NCBI GenBank assembly: GCA_024711415.1
Contig: JANJSW010000070.1
Span: 1-12,477, forward strand
Direction: 5' to 3'
Length of the DNA: 12,477 nt
Origin: Thermomonas sp.
Lineage (GTDB): Bacteria; Pseudomonadota; Gammaproteobacteria; Xanthomonadales; Xanthomonadaceae
Shown here: positions 1 to 7,026 of the stretch, piece by piece
Layout: every line of letters starts with the position of its first letter
Numbering within the stretch: the stretch's first letter is position 1
The notes under the pieces: model-generated
Database searches by the model: none
Told to the model about the DNA's origin: nothing
What the model saw: the letters and a program-made list of their open reading frames with translations, nothing else
Program-made: the position numbers and the translations under genes

Positions 1-1
1 C

Positions 2-649
2 GTGGCGGCCACCTCCGCACCGGCCACCATCCATGACTTTGGCGGTTTCCCGGCGCCGCTGTACGCCCTGCAATACACGCCCGCGGGCGCACCGGCGCTG
101 GCCGCGGACATCGCACGGACGCTGGTCGATGCCGGCTTCGCCGCGAGCATCGATGCCAGCCGCGGGCTCGACCACGGCGCATGGGTACCGATGCGCTACC
201 TGAAACCGGAGGCCGACGTACCGGTGCTGCAGGTCTCGATGCCGCATGACCTCGACCCCGCCGGTGCGCTGCGGCTGGGACAGGCGCTGGCGCCGCTGCG
301 CGAACGCGGGGTGGCGGTGGTGGGCTCGGGCAGCCTGACCCACAACCTGTTCGAGTTCCGCAGCCACATCCGCGACCCGGAATATGCACAGGCTTCTGCC
401 GATTGGGTGGCCGAAGCCCTGCGCCGCGGCGATGCGGATGCGTTGGTCCGCTACCGCGAACTTGCCCCGCATGCGCTGCGCGCGCATCCCAGCGAAGAGC
501 ACTACCTGCCGCTGCTGGTGGCGCTGGGCGCCAGCAGCGTGGCCGAACCCGTCACGCTGATCGAAGGCGGAATGACCTACGGTGTCCTGTCGATGGACTC
601 GTTCGGTTTCGGCCTGCCCGAGCCGGCACTGCAGCGGGAGGCCGCATGA
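2..649 (+). CDS. DODA-type class III extradiol ring-cleavage dioxygenase (5'-truncated)
   Basis: Only the C-terminal 215 residues are in the window; the frame is open to the window edge and the GTG at base 2 is probably internal. Visible family hallmarks are HDFGGFP (residues 11-17 of the visible part), the RGLDHGAWVP block (54-63), GSGSLTHN (108-115) and HPSEEHYLPLL (162-172), which match the 4,5-DOPA dioxygenase / YgiD family of non-haem-metal enzymes. Known family members are about 260 residues, so some 45 residues, including the N-terminal metal-binding histidine, lie upstream. These enzymes open catechol-type rings using O2; the true substrate cannot be read from sequence. The stop overlaps the start of the next gene as ATGA, implying translational coupling in a three-gene operon with a hydrolase and a nucleotide-binding oxidoreductase. 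Confidence 0.9.
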   Translation: MAATSAPATIHDFGGFPAPLYALQYTPAGAPALAADIARTLVDAGFAASIDASRGLDHGAWVPMRYLKPEADVPVLQVSMPHDLDPAGALRLGQALAPLRERGVAVVGSGSLTHNLFEFRSHIRDPEYAQASADWVAEALRRGDADALVRYRELAPHALRAHPSEEHYLPLLVALGASSVAEPVTLIEGGMTYGVLSMDSFGFGLPEPALQREAA

Positions 650-1332
650 ACGATGTGTTCGCGCTGGTGCAGGACCCTGCGTTCGTGCTGGCTTATCGCG
701 TCCGCGATCCGGGAACGGCTCGCCCCACATCGCTGCTGCTCCTGCTGCATGGCGTGGGCGGCAACGAAACCAACCTGACCGGGCTTGCCGCGGGCATCCC
801 GCCCGACGTGTTGGTGGTGCTGCCACGCGGTCCGCTCACTCTGGGCGATGCGCAGCATGCCTGGTTCCGGGTGACCTTCACCGGCGCGGGTCCGCAGATC
901 GTCGCCGAGGAAGCGGAAGCCAGCCGGCAGGCGCTGGTCCGCTTCATCGCCCAGCTGCAGGCCGCATATGGCATTGCACCCGAGCGCACGTTGATTGCCG
1001 GCTTCAGCCAGGGCGGCATCCTCAGCGCCAGCGTCGGGCTGACTGCGCCGGCAGCGGTGGCGGGATTCGCGGTGCTGTCCGGGCGCATCTTGCCGGAGTT
1101 GGAGCCGCTGCTGGCATCGCCCGAGCAGCTTGCGCATGTGCGGGCTCTGGTCGCCCATGGCCGCGACGACACCAAGCTGCCAGTCGGCTGGGCCGAGCGT
1201 GCCGATGCGCTGCTGGCGCGGCTGGGCGTCACCCGCGCGCTGCGCCTGTACCCGCACGGCCATGGCATCGGCGAAGCGATGGCGCGCGACTTCGCCAACT
1301 GGATCCACGACACCCTGGAGGCATCACCATGA
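646..1332 (+). CDS. alpha/beta hydrolase, phospholipase/carboxylesterase (YpfH-like) family
   Basis: This 228-residue protein has a single alpha/beta-hydrolase domain and no signal peptide or membrane segment, so it is probably cytoplasmic. The oxyanion region LLLHGVGGNE lies at residues 32-41. The nucleophile elbow GFSQGG gives Ser121. The HGRDDTKLP motif supplies the acid (Asp175 by alignment with HGxxDxxVP) and YPHGHGI supplies His206, so the catalytic triad is complete. Length is normal for the family, which hydrolyses short carboxyl esters and lysophospholipids; the substrate here is unknown. The start at 646 was chosen because it overlaps the previous stop by 4 bases and has GGGAGG about 5 bases upstream; a longer in-frame reading from 403 lies inside the dioxygenase gene and has no family similarity. 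It overlaps the next gene by 4 bases. Confidence 0.92.
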   Translation: MNDVFALVQDPAFVLAYRVRDPGTARPTSLLLLLHGVGGNETNLTGLAAGIPPDVLVVLPRGPLTLGDAQHAWFRVTFTGAGPQIVAEEAEASRQALVRFIAQLQAAYGIAPERTLIAGFSQGGILSASVGLTAPAAVAGFAVLSGRILPELEPLLASPEQLAHVRALVAHGRDDTKLPVGWAERADALLARLGVTRALRLYPHGHGIGEAMARDFANWIHDTLEASP

Positions 1333-1937
1333 ACATCGCCCTGATCGGCGCATCCGGCAACGTCGGCTCGCGCCTGCTGCAGGAACTTTCCAACCGCGGG
1401 CACCGGGTCACGGCGATTGCCCGCGACCCGGCCAGGATCGCCGCGCTGCCCGGCGTTGCCGCTGTCGCCGGCGATGCCGACGATGTCGATGCACTGGCAA
1501 CGCAACTGCGCGGGCACGATGCGGCGATCAGCGCGCTGCGCTTCGATGCCAGCGATCCACGCCGGTTGATCGACGCCGTGCAGCGCTCGGCGGTGCCGCG
1601 CTACCTGGTGGTGGGCGGCGCCGGCAGTCTGGAAGTGGCGCCCGGCGTGGCCCTGCTGGATGCGCCGGAGTTTCCGCCGGAATACCTTGAAGAAGCGCGC
1701 GCCGGCGCCCGTTTCCTCGAGCTGCTGCGGCAGGAGCCGACGCTGGACTGGACCTTTCTGTCGCCATCCGCGCTGTTCCTGCCCGGCGAGCGCACCGGCA
1801 GCTTCCGACTGGGCCGCGACCAGCTGCTGGCGGACGCGACCGGCAGCAGGATTTCCTACGAGGACTACGCGATGGCGATGGTCGACGAGATCGAACGCCC
1901 GGCGCATCGGCGGCAGCGTTTCACCGTGGGCTACTGA
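1329..1937 (+). CDS. NAD(P)-binding Rossmann-fold oxidoreductase (atypical SDR, YwnB/NmrA-like)
   Basis: This 202-residue protein opens with a beta strand followed by the dinucleotide-binding loop GASGNVGS (residues 7-14), the GxxGxxG form typical of atypical short-chain dehydrogenase / NAD(P)H-binding proteins. An acidic GDADDVDAL stretch (about 58-66), a YLVVGGAGSLEV strand and turn, and the late WTFLSPSALFLPGERTG block all match the YwnB/NmrA-like group. No classical YxxxK active-site pair is evident, so it may reduce a substrate, bind a nucleotide as a sensor, or act on flavin; I cannot decide. The start overlaps the hydrolase stop (ATGA) with GGAGG 7 bases upstream (1317-1321). It appears to be the last gene of the dioxygenase-hydrolase-reductase operon, since a hairpin and a new promoter-like site follow. 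Confidence 0.88.
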   Translation: MNIALIGASGNVGSRLLQELSNRGHRVTAIARDPARIAALPGVAAVAGDADDVDALATQLRGHDAAISALRFDASDPRRLIDAVQRSAVPRYLVVGGAGSLEVAPGVALLDAPEFPPEYLEEARAGARFLELLRQEPTLDWTFLSPSALFLPGERTGSFRLGRDQLLADATGSRISYEDYAMAMVDEIERPAHRRQRFTVGY

Positions 1938-1969
1938 GGCGTACGCAAGGCGCCGGCCGCCGGCTGCGC

Positions 1970-1987
1970 GCGTGCGCCAGCGCACGC
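1970..1987. terminator. Perfect 7-bp inverted repeat after the oxidoreductase gene (possible terminator stem)
   Basis: GCGTGCG and CGCACGC flank a CCAG loop 33 bases after the stop codon. The GC-rich stem could end transcription of the first operon, but no T-tract follows, so intrinsic termination is unproven and it could be a simple structural element. Confidence 0.3.
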
Positions 1988-2000
1988 ATCCGGTCGGTGC

Positions 2001-2036
2001 CGTTCCGCCGCTGCCGCAGCCGCTATAGACTGGCGG
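2001..2036 (+). promoter_or_regulatory. Candidate sigma-70-type promoter for the HD-GYP operon
   Basis: A TATAGA hexamer at 2024-2029 is a good -10 match in otherwise very GC-rich DNA, 35 bases before the HD-GYP start codon. The -35 region (about 2001-2006, CGTTCC) is poor, which is common for GC-rich gammaproteobacterial promoters. A leader of about 30 bases would result. No operator or riboswitch structure is evident. Confidence 0.4.
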
Positions 2037-2064
2037 CTGCGCAGCAAAGGGCCGAGAACGCCAG

Positions 2065-3318
2065 ATGTCCTCCATCCGACGCATCCCGGCGGCGAGCCTG
2101 CGCACCGGCATGTATCTGCACAAGATCGGGGGCTCCTGGCTCAGTCATCCGTTCCTGCGCAACAGTTTCCTGCTGGTGAACCCGGAGGATGTCCGCCGCA
2201 TCGTCGAGGCCGGCATCGAGAGCGTGTGGATCGACGAATCGCGGGGCGATGCACTGCAGGACGTGGAAGCCGTTGGCGAAGCGCCGTATGCGAACGCGAC
2301 GGACGAAGATCCGGACCTTTCGGATCTTCCGGGGTCCGATGCGCAGGCATCTGTCTTCACCCAACGCCCCCGGATTGCGGTTGCTGATGTGTCGATGGAA
2401 GCCGAGCTGAGGCGGGCGCGCAACATCTGCCTGGCCGGCAAGGCGCAGGTCGAGGAGATGTTCGCGGAACTGCGGCTGGGCAAGACCGTCAGCCAGGAAT
2501 CCGTGCTGCCGCTGGTCGATGAGATCGCATCCTCGGTGTATCGCAATCCGGCCGCGCTGATCAGCGTGGCGCGGCTGAAGACCCACGACGACTACAGCTA
2601 CCTGCATTCGGTGGCGGTCTCCGCGCTGATGCTGGCCCTGGCCCGCCAGTTGAAGCTGGACGAACGGCTGGTGCGCATCGCCGGGATCGGCGGACTGATG
2701 CACGACCTTGGCAAGGCGTTCATGCCGCTGGAAATCCTCAACAAGCCGGGGCGCCTGACCGACGAGGAGTTCGAGGTCATGAAGCAGCACTCCGGCGCGG
2801 GCGCGCAGGCGCTGGAGGAAGGCGGCTGCGAGCCCGACGTGGTCGACATCGTCCTGCACCATCACGAGCGCATGGATGGCCGCGGCTATCCGCATGGCCT
2901 CAAGGACGACGAGATTTCGCTGCTGTCGCGAATGGGCGCGGTCTGCGACGTCTACGATGCGGTGACCTCGGTGCGACCGTACAAGCGGCCGTGGGATCCG
3001 GCGATGGCGATGCGCGAAATGGCGCGCTGGGAGGGGCATTTCGACACCCGCGTGTTCAATGCCTTCGTGAAATCGGTGGGCATCTATCCGGTGGGCTCGC
3101 TGGTCAGGCTGTCCTCCGAGCGTCTGGCGGTGATTCTGGAACCGGGGGGCGATTCGCTGCTCAAGCCGATCGTCAGCGCGTTCTATTCGATCCGCTCGCG
3201 CGAGAAGATCCTGCCGCAGACCATCGACCTGGCCGCACCGGACTGCCGCGACAGCATCGTTTCCCCGGAAAGCCCGGAACAATGGGGTCTGGGCAACCTC
3301 GAGGCACTGTGGCTGTGA
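2065..3318 (+). CDS. HD-GYP cyclic di-GMP phosphodiesterase with N-terminal DUF3391
   Basis: This 417-residue protein starts with a DUF3391-type domain (about residues 3-130, opening IPAASLRTGMYLHK and including the SVWID strand), followed by an HD-GYP domain (about 155-345). Catalytic motifs are intact: HS at His181, HDLGK at 213-217, His242, HHHER at 265-269 and DGRGYPHGL (271-279) carrying the GYP signature, then CDVYDA with Asp295. Intact HD-GYP domains hydrolyse c-di-GMP with a bi- or trinuclear metal centre, so activity is expected. There is no membrane segment. Its GTGA overlap with the next gene, a GGDEF-EAL-receiver protein, indicates a coupled c-di-GMP operon. The ribosome site (AGGGCCGAG region) is modest. 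DUF3391 is commonly paired with HD-GYP; its ligand is not established. The product family is secure; the processes it controls are inferred from adjacent flagellar genes. Confidence 0.95.
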   Translation: MSSIRRIPAASLRTGMYLHKIGGSWLSHPFLRNSFLLVNPEDVRRIVEAGIESVWIDESRGDALQDVEAVGEAPYANATDEDPDLSDLPGSDAQASVFTQRPRIAVADVSMEAELRRARNICLAGKAQVEEMFAELRLGKTVSQESVLPLVDEIASSVYRNPAALISVARLKTHDDYSYLHSVAVSALMLALARQLKLDERLVRIAGIGGLMHDLGKAFMPLEILNKPGRLTDEEFEVMKQHSGAGAQALEEGGCEPDVVDIVLHHHERMDGRGYPHGLKDDEISLLSRMGAVCDVYDAVTSVRPYKRPWDPAMAMREMARWEGHFDTRVFNAFVKSVGIYPVGSLVRLSSERLAVILEPGGDSLLKPIVSAFYSIRSREKILPQTIDLAAPDCRDSIVSPESPEQWGLGNLEALWL

Positions 3319-5075
3319 GCAGCCTGCCGCCGGCGGACGGGACGATGGGCGGCAAGTCGCCGCAGACCGAGATCTATCGCCTGGGCGCCAGCGGCCCCAG
3401 CCTGAATTCGGTGATCGCCGCGGTGGACGGCATCACCCGCAAGCTCGCCCTGCTCCACATCGATGTCGACGGCATCGGCACCATCAACGCCACCCTCGGC
3501 GAGAACATCGTCGAACAGGCGCTGCGGGTGGTCGCGCGCCGGCTGGTGCAGGCGGTCCCGGACGATGCCTGGCTATGGCGATTGGGCAGCGAGGAGTTCG
3601 TCGCCGCGATTGCCTATCGCGACGGCGACAGCGATGGCGAGACGCTGGCCGAACGGCTGCGCGAGGCGTTCGACGCGCCGGTGCAGGTGCCACCGTTCGT
3701 GCTCGACGTGACCCTGTCGATCGGCATCGCCATCTACCCCGATCATGCCCACGACGCCGCCGCGCTGCTGGTCGCGGCCGAGCAGACCATGCGCCGCGCC
3801 AAGCGCAGCGGGCCCGGCGGCCAGGCCGTCTACGCGTCCGAGGTGCCGCTCGATCCGGCCAACGATCCCGGCCGCGAGCACCTGGGCCACCGTTTCGTGG
3901 ATGCCATCGCGCAGAGCGAGTTCCGTCTCTACTACCAGCCGGTAGTGAGCGCGCAGGACGGCAGCATCGTCGCCTGCAGTTCGCTGCTGCGCTGGCACAA
4001 CACGCAGGAAGGCGTGCTGCGCGCCAACCGCATCCTGCCGGCGGTGGAACGCGCAGGCCTGGCCGGGGCGGTGGGCCTGTGGACGACCGAAACCGCGATC
4101 GCGCAGGTGCAGCGCTGGCGCGGCATGGGCATCGACTACCTCAACGCATCGGTGCCGCTGGAGGGCGCGCTGCTCAGCCGCGGCGAGTGCGTGGACCTGA
4201 TCGGCGAGCTGTTGCATCGCTACGACGTGGCCGGCACGGCGATCGAATTCGAGGTCTCCGAGTCGGTGCTGACCCTGGACGCGCCGAACGTGGCCGCCAA
4301 TCTGGCCGGCCTGCGCGGGATGGGCGCCGTGCTCACCCTCGGCGACTTCGGCATGCGCGGGCTCAGCCTGGCCACGCTGGCGCAGTTCCCGCTGGACCGG
4401 CTCAAGATCGACCGCAGCTTCCTGCGCAACATCACCACCAATCCGCGCAGCGCGGCGCTGGTGCGCGGCATCATCGCGATGGGCCACCAACTCGGCATGA
4501 CCGTGGTGGCGAAAGGCGTGGAGACCGACGCCGAGCTGGGTTTCCTGCGCCGGAACCACTGCGACTTCTTCCAGGGTTACCTGTTCAGCCCGCCCCTGCC
4601 CGGCACCGATATCGACGAACTGCTGCGCCAGCGCTTCCTGCTGCCCCACGTGTTCCAGGGCAGCGCCGCGATGCAGCCCACCCGCACCCTGCTGCTGCTG
4701 GACGACGAGGAAAACGTGTTGCGCTCGCTGGTGCGGCTGCTGCGCCGCGACGGCTACCGCCTGCTCACCGCGAGCAGCGTCAGCGAGGCGTTCGACCTGC
4801 TGGCCCGCAACGACGTGCAGGTGGTGCTGTCCGACCAGCGCATGCCGGACATGAGCGGCACCGAGTTCCTGGCGCGCGTGCGTGACCTGTATCCGGACAC
4901 GGTGCGGCTGGCGCTGTCCGGCTATACCGACCTTGAGACCATAAGCCAGGCGATCAACCAGGACGCCGCTTACCGCTTCCTGATCAAGCCCTGGGACGAT
5001 GCCGACCTGCGCGAGCATGTGCGCGCGGCGTTCCGGCTGGTGGAACAGCGCAACGCCGGCCACCACCGCGACTAG
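3315..5075 (+). CDS. Degenerate GGDEF-EAL protein with C-terminal receiver domain (RavR-like architecture)
   Basis: This 586-residue protein has three domains. The GGDEF fold (about 30-175) keeps Asp50 of the metal site but its signature is GSEEF (91-95), and no RxxD inhibitory site is seen. The EAL fold (about 190-445) has SSL at 222-224 in place of EAL, G343 for the first Asp of DDFG, and Lys400 where family members have VVAEGVET. Asn277, Glu313, Lys364 and QGY (420-422) remain. Loss of several metal and catalytic residues predicts no phosphodiesterase activity and perhaps a c-di-GMP receptor role. The receiver (about 455-580) has DDEE (463-466), phospho-acceptor Asp507, Ser535 and Lys558, all intact. 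The GTG at 3315 overlaps the HD-GYP stop; GAGG lies 10 bases upstream. ATG 3345 is an alternative. From memory, X. campestris RavR shares this domain order. A histidine kinase lies convergently downstream. Confidence 0.9.
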   Translation: MSSLPPADGTMGGKSPQTEIYRLGASGPSLNSVIAAVDGITRKLALLHIDVDGIGTINATLGENIVEQALRVVARRLVQAVPDDAWLWRLGSEEFVAAIAYRDGDSDGETLAERLREAFDAPVQVPPFVLDVTLSIGIAIYPDHAHDAAALLVAAEQTMRRAKRSGPGGQAVYASEVPLDPANDPGREHLGHRFVDAIAQSEFRLYYQPVVSAQDGSIVACSSLLRWHNTQEGVLRANRILPAVERAGLAGAVGLWTTETAIAQVQRWRGMGIDYLNASVPLEGALLSRGECVDLIGELLHRYDVAGTAIEFEVSESVLTLDAPNVAANLAGLRGMGAVLTLGDFGMRGLSLATLAQFPLDRLKIDRSFLRNITTNPRSAALVRGIIAMGHQLGMTVVAKGVETDAELGFLRRNHCDFFQGYLFSPPLPGTDIDELLRQRFLLPHVFQGSAAMQPTRTLLLLDDEENVLRSLVRLLRRDGYRLLTASSVSEAFDLLARNDVQVVLSDQRMPDMSGTEFLARVRDLYPDTVRLALSGYTDLETISQAINQDAAYRFLIKPWDDADLREHVRAAFRLVEQRNAGHHRD

Positions 5076-5087
5076 CGCGGGTCGACC

Positions 5088-6305
5088 TCAGCCCGCCGCC
5101 GGCGCCTCGTCGCGCGGCTGGCGGATCGGCAGGACCACCCGGAAGGTGCTGCCCTGCCCCACCCGGCTGGACACGTCGATGCGCCCGTGGTGCTTGGTGA
5201 CGATGCCGTAGGAGATCGCCAGACCCAGCCCGGTGCCGCGGCCGATCGGCTTGGTGGTGAAGAACGGGTCGAACAGATGCGGCAACGCCTCCGGCGGGAT
5301 GCCGCAGCCGCTGTCGGTGATGCTGATCCACGCTTCCTGCTCGTCGCAGCCGCTGGCCAGCTCGATGGTGCCGCGCTGCTCGATGGCCTGGCCGGCGTTG
5401 AGCAGCAGGTTCAGGAACACCTGGTTGATCTCCGACGCCAGGCATTCCACCGGCGGCAGGCTGCCATAGTGCTTTTCCAGCCGGATCTTGTACTTGAGAT
5501 CGTTCCAGACGATGTTGAGGGTGGAATCCAGTCCCTGCAGCAGGTCGGCCGGCTGCATCTGCTGGTCGCGGCCCACCCGCGAGAAGTCCTTCAGGTCCTG
5601 CACGATCTTGGTGACGCGCTCGATGCCTTCGCGCGACTCCTTCAGCAGATTGGGCAGGTCGCCGACGATGTAGTCGATGTCCAGCCGCTGGCGCGCCTGC
5701 AGCAACTCGTCGCGGCGCGCGGCCGGATCTTCCGAGAACAGCGCCTCGTGGTACTTCTGCACCAGCGCCAGCAGCGCGGTGGAATAGTCCTGCAGGGTGC
5801 CGAGGTTGGAGCCGACGTAGCCGATCGGGTTGTTGATTTCGTGGGCCACGCCGGCCGCGAGCTGGCCGATCGAGGCCATCTTCTCCGACTGCAGCAGCTG
5901 TTCCTGGGTGCTGGCCAGGCGGTCGACCGTGCGCTGCAGCTCTTCGTACTGCCGCTGCCGCTCGCCGCGTTCGCTGATGTCCAGCACCACCATGAAGCAG
6001 TGCGCGCTGTGCGGCGCATGACCGCAATGGATCTCCAGCGCCAGCGGCGGCGCCGAAGGCGGGCGTACCGCGCCATGCCAGTGGCCGCGCCGCACCGATT
6101 CGGCCCAGTCGTCGTCCGACATCATCGCCAGCAGCGATTCCGGGCCGCTGCCCGGTGCCAGTTTCTCGGCCAACGCCAGCGCCGCCGGATTGGCGGCGTG
6201 CACGGTGCGGTTGCCGTCGAGGAACAGCACGGGGAATTTCACCGTGCTGGCGGCCCAGATGGCGTCGTCGCTCCACAGGGAGGACGGCGCGGCGTCCATG
6301 TTCAT
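5088..6305 (-). CDS. Soluble PAS-domain sensor histidine kinase
   Basis: This 405-residue protein has a PAS-like domain (about residues 15-110), a linker helix ending LLQSEKMASIGQLAAGVAHEINNP with phospho-acceptor His155, a long dimerisation region, and a HATPase domain. N-box Asn303 (LLLNAGQAIE), G1 DSGCGIP (331-337), F-box DPFFTTK (346-352) and G2 GTGLGLAIS (357-365) are all intact. No membrane segment or signal peptide is visible, so it senses something inside the cell; PAS can bind haem, flavin or small ligands but nothing here identifies one. The first ATG (6305) overlaps the flgN stop with GGGGAG 3 bases upstream; the second ATG (6299) has better spacing (9 bases). It is the third gene of the flgM-flgN transcript and converges on a gene whose receiver domain is a plausible partner. 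No receiver or HPt domain is fused to it. Confidence 0.93.
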   Translation of the reverse strand: MNMDAAPSSLWSDDAIWAASTVKFPVLFLDGNRTVHAANPAALALAEKLAPGSGPESLLAMMSDDDWAESVRRGHWHGAVRPPSAPPLALEIHCGHAPHSAHCFMVVLDISERGERQRQYEELQRTVDRLASTQEQLLQSEKMASIGQLAAGVAHEINNPIGYVGSNLGTLQDYSTALLALVQKYHEALFSEDPAARRDELLQARQRLDIDYIVGDLPNLLKESREGIERVTKIVQDLKDFSRVGRDQQMQPADLLQGLDSTLNIVWNDLKYKIRLEKHYGSLPPVECLASEINQVFLNLLLNAGQAIEQRGTIELASGCDEQEAWISITDSGCGIPPEALPHLFDPFFTTKPIGRGTGLGLAISYGIVTKHHGRIDVSSRVGQGSTFRVVLPIRQPRDEAPAAG

Positions 6306-6637
6306 CCGCTCCCCAGCCACCGGGACTGGGTCTGCGCGCTGGCGTAGCCGGCGCCGTTGTAGACGCCATTGGCCTCGCTGCGGCCGAGGTGGCGCAGCGT
6401 CCACGCCACCTCGCGGCGGCGTCGCGCCAGCAGCACCGCGTTCGCGCGATTGAGTTCGTGCAGTTCCGAGACCCGCGCCATGTCTTCTGCGCCGGCGCTC
6501 CGCTCGGCGTCGGCCAAGGCTTCCAGCTTGGCCTGGGTGGAGCGCAGCAACGCGTCCACGTCGTGCTCCAGCAAGGCGCGACGTTCGGCCTGCAGGGCAG
6601 ACTCAAGCGCGTCCAGCGGATGCACGGCCAGGCTCAT
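6302..6637 (-). CDS. flgN: FlgN-type flagellar export chaperone
   Basis: This small 111-residue protein is predominantly alpha-helical and rich in Leu, Ala, Arg and Glu (for example the QAERRALLEHDVDALLRSTQAKLEAL region split across residues 16-41), as expected of the long antiparallel helices of FlgN, which escorts the hook-filament junction proteins FlgK and FlgL to the flagellar export gate. FlgN sequences are weakly conserved, so the call rests on size, helical pattern, the HELNRANAVLL region, and position directly after flgM. Both ends overlap neighbours by 4 bases (ATGA), giving coupled translation with flgM upstream and the histidine kinase downstream. The tail, from about residue 90, is Gly/Ser/Ala-rich and likely disordered. 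The ribosome site is weak, which fits coupling. Confidence 0.82.
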   Translation of the reverse strand: MSLAVHPLDALESALQAERRALLEHDVDALLRSTQAKLEALADAERSAGAEDMARVSELHELNRANAVLLARRRREVAWTLRHLGRSEANGVYNGAGYASAQTQSRWLGSG

Positions 6638-6945
6638 CCCAGCAGCTCGCGTTCCAGCGCCAGCAGGCGGCTGGCGATTTCCTGCGGATGGATTTCGTAG
6701 GTACCCGAATCGATGGCGTTGCGGATCGCCTCGATCCGCGCCATGTCGGGCTTGCCGGGCGAGGCCAGGTCACGTGCCATCGCCTTCAGGCCGACCGCCT
6801 GGCCGGTCAGGCGCAGGCTGTCCACGGGGGGCGTTGCGGCGACTGCCGAATCCCGCGCGCCGCCAGCCCGGGCCGGGCCCGAATCATTGACGATCGCGGT
6901 CTCCACGGGCTTCGCCGGCAGGCCGCCTTCGATTTTCGTGGTCAT
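6634..6945 (-). CDS. flgM: Anti-sigma-28 factor FlgM
   Basis: This 103-residue protein is normal in size for FlgM. The N-terminal half is low-complexity, Ala/Gly/Pro-rich and probably unstructured, as in known FlgM, which must be exported unfolded. The C-terminal part carries the conserved sigma-binding region, with VDSLRLTG at 41-48 and then ARIEAIRNAIDSGTYEIHPQ (residues 69-88) followed by the IASRLLALERELL helix. FlgM holds FliA (sigma-28) inactive until the hook is complete and is then secreted through the flagellum. GGAG lies 10 bases before the start. A strong sigma-28 promoter precedes it, giving the usual feedback loop in which FliA makes its own inhibitor. Translation is coupled to flgN by an ATGA overlap. 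Confidence 0.93.
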   Translation of the reverse strand: MTTKIEGGLPAKPVETAIVNDSGPARAGGARDSAVAATPPVDSLRLTGQAVGLKAMARDLASPGKPDMARIEAIRNAIDSGTYEIHPQEIASRLLALERELLG

Positions 6946-6979
6946 GGGAATGTGACTCCGGTCAAGTGGCTCGCATGTT

Positions 6980-7006
6980 CTATCGGCAGGGCAACGTGCG
7001 ACTTTA
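6980..7006 (-). promoter_or_regulatory. Sigma-28 (FliA) promoter for flgM-flgN-histidine kinase
   Basis: Read on the minus strand, TAAA (7006-7003) is followed by exactly 15 bases and then GCCGATAG (6987-6980). The known FliA consensus is TAAA-N15-GCCGATAA, so only the last base differs. Predicted transcription start is near 6972, giving a short leader before the flgM ATG at 6945. The site lies in the 81-base gap between flgA and flgM, so flgM can be transcribed independently of flgA. Confidence 0.88.
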
Positions 7007-7026
7007 GGGGAATATCCGAAAAATAT

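Noticed and set aside
3309..3311. GTG at 3309 as start of the GGDEF-EAL-receiver gene
   Set aside because: In frame, but its spacing to the GAGG at 3301-3304 is only 4 bases, less favourable than the GTG at 3315; the difference is two residues.
2991..3314. Upstream in-frame extension of the GGDEF-EAL-receiver gene starting at 2991
   Set aside because: It lies wholly inside the HD-GYP coding region in another frame and has no domain similarity; the GTG at 3315 overlapping the HD-GYP stop is more economical.
3573..5066. Long minus-strand open frame (497 residues) opposite the GGDEF-EAL-receiver gene, and similar ones at 693-2123, 2023-3282, 7639-8619 and 10415-12454
   Set aside because: They are mirror frames of well-recognised plus-strand proteins in GC-rich DNA, with His/Arg/Ala/Gln-rich composition and no recognisable family.
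5187..6347. Plus-strand open frame of 386 residues opposite the histidine kinase
   Set aside because: It is an antisense shadow of a kinase with all catalytic boxes intact; low-complexity composition and no motif.
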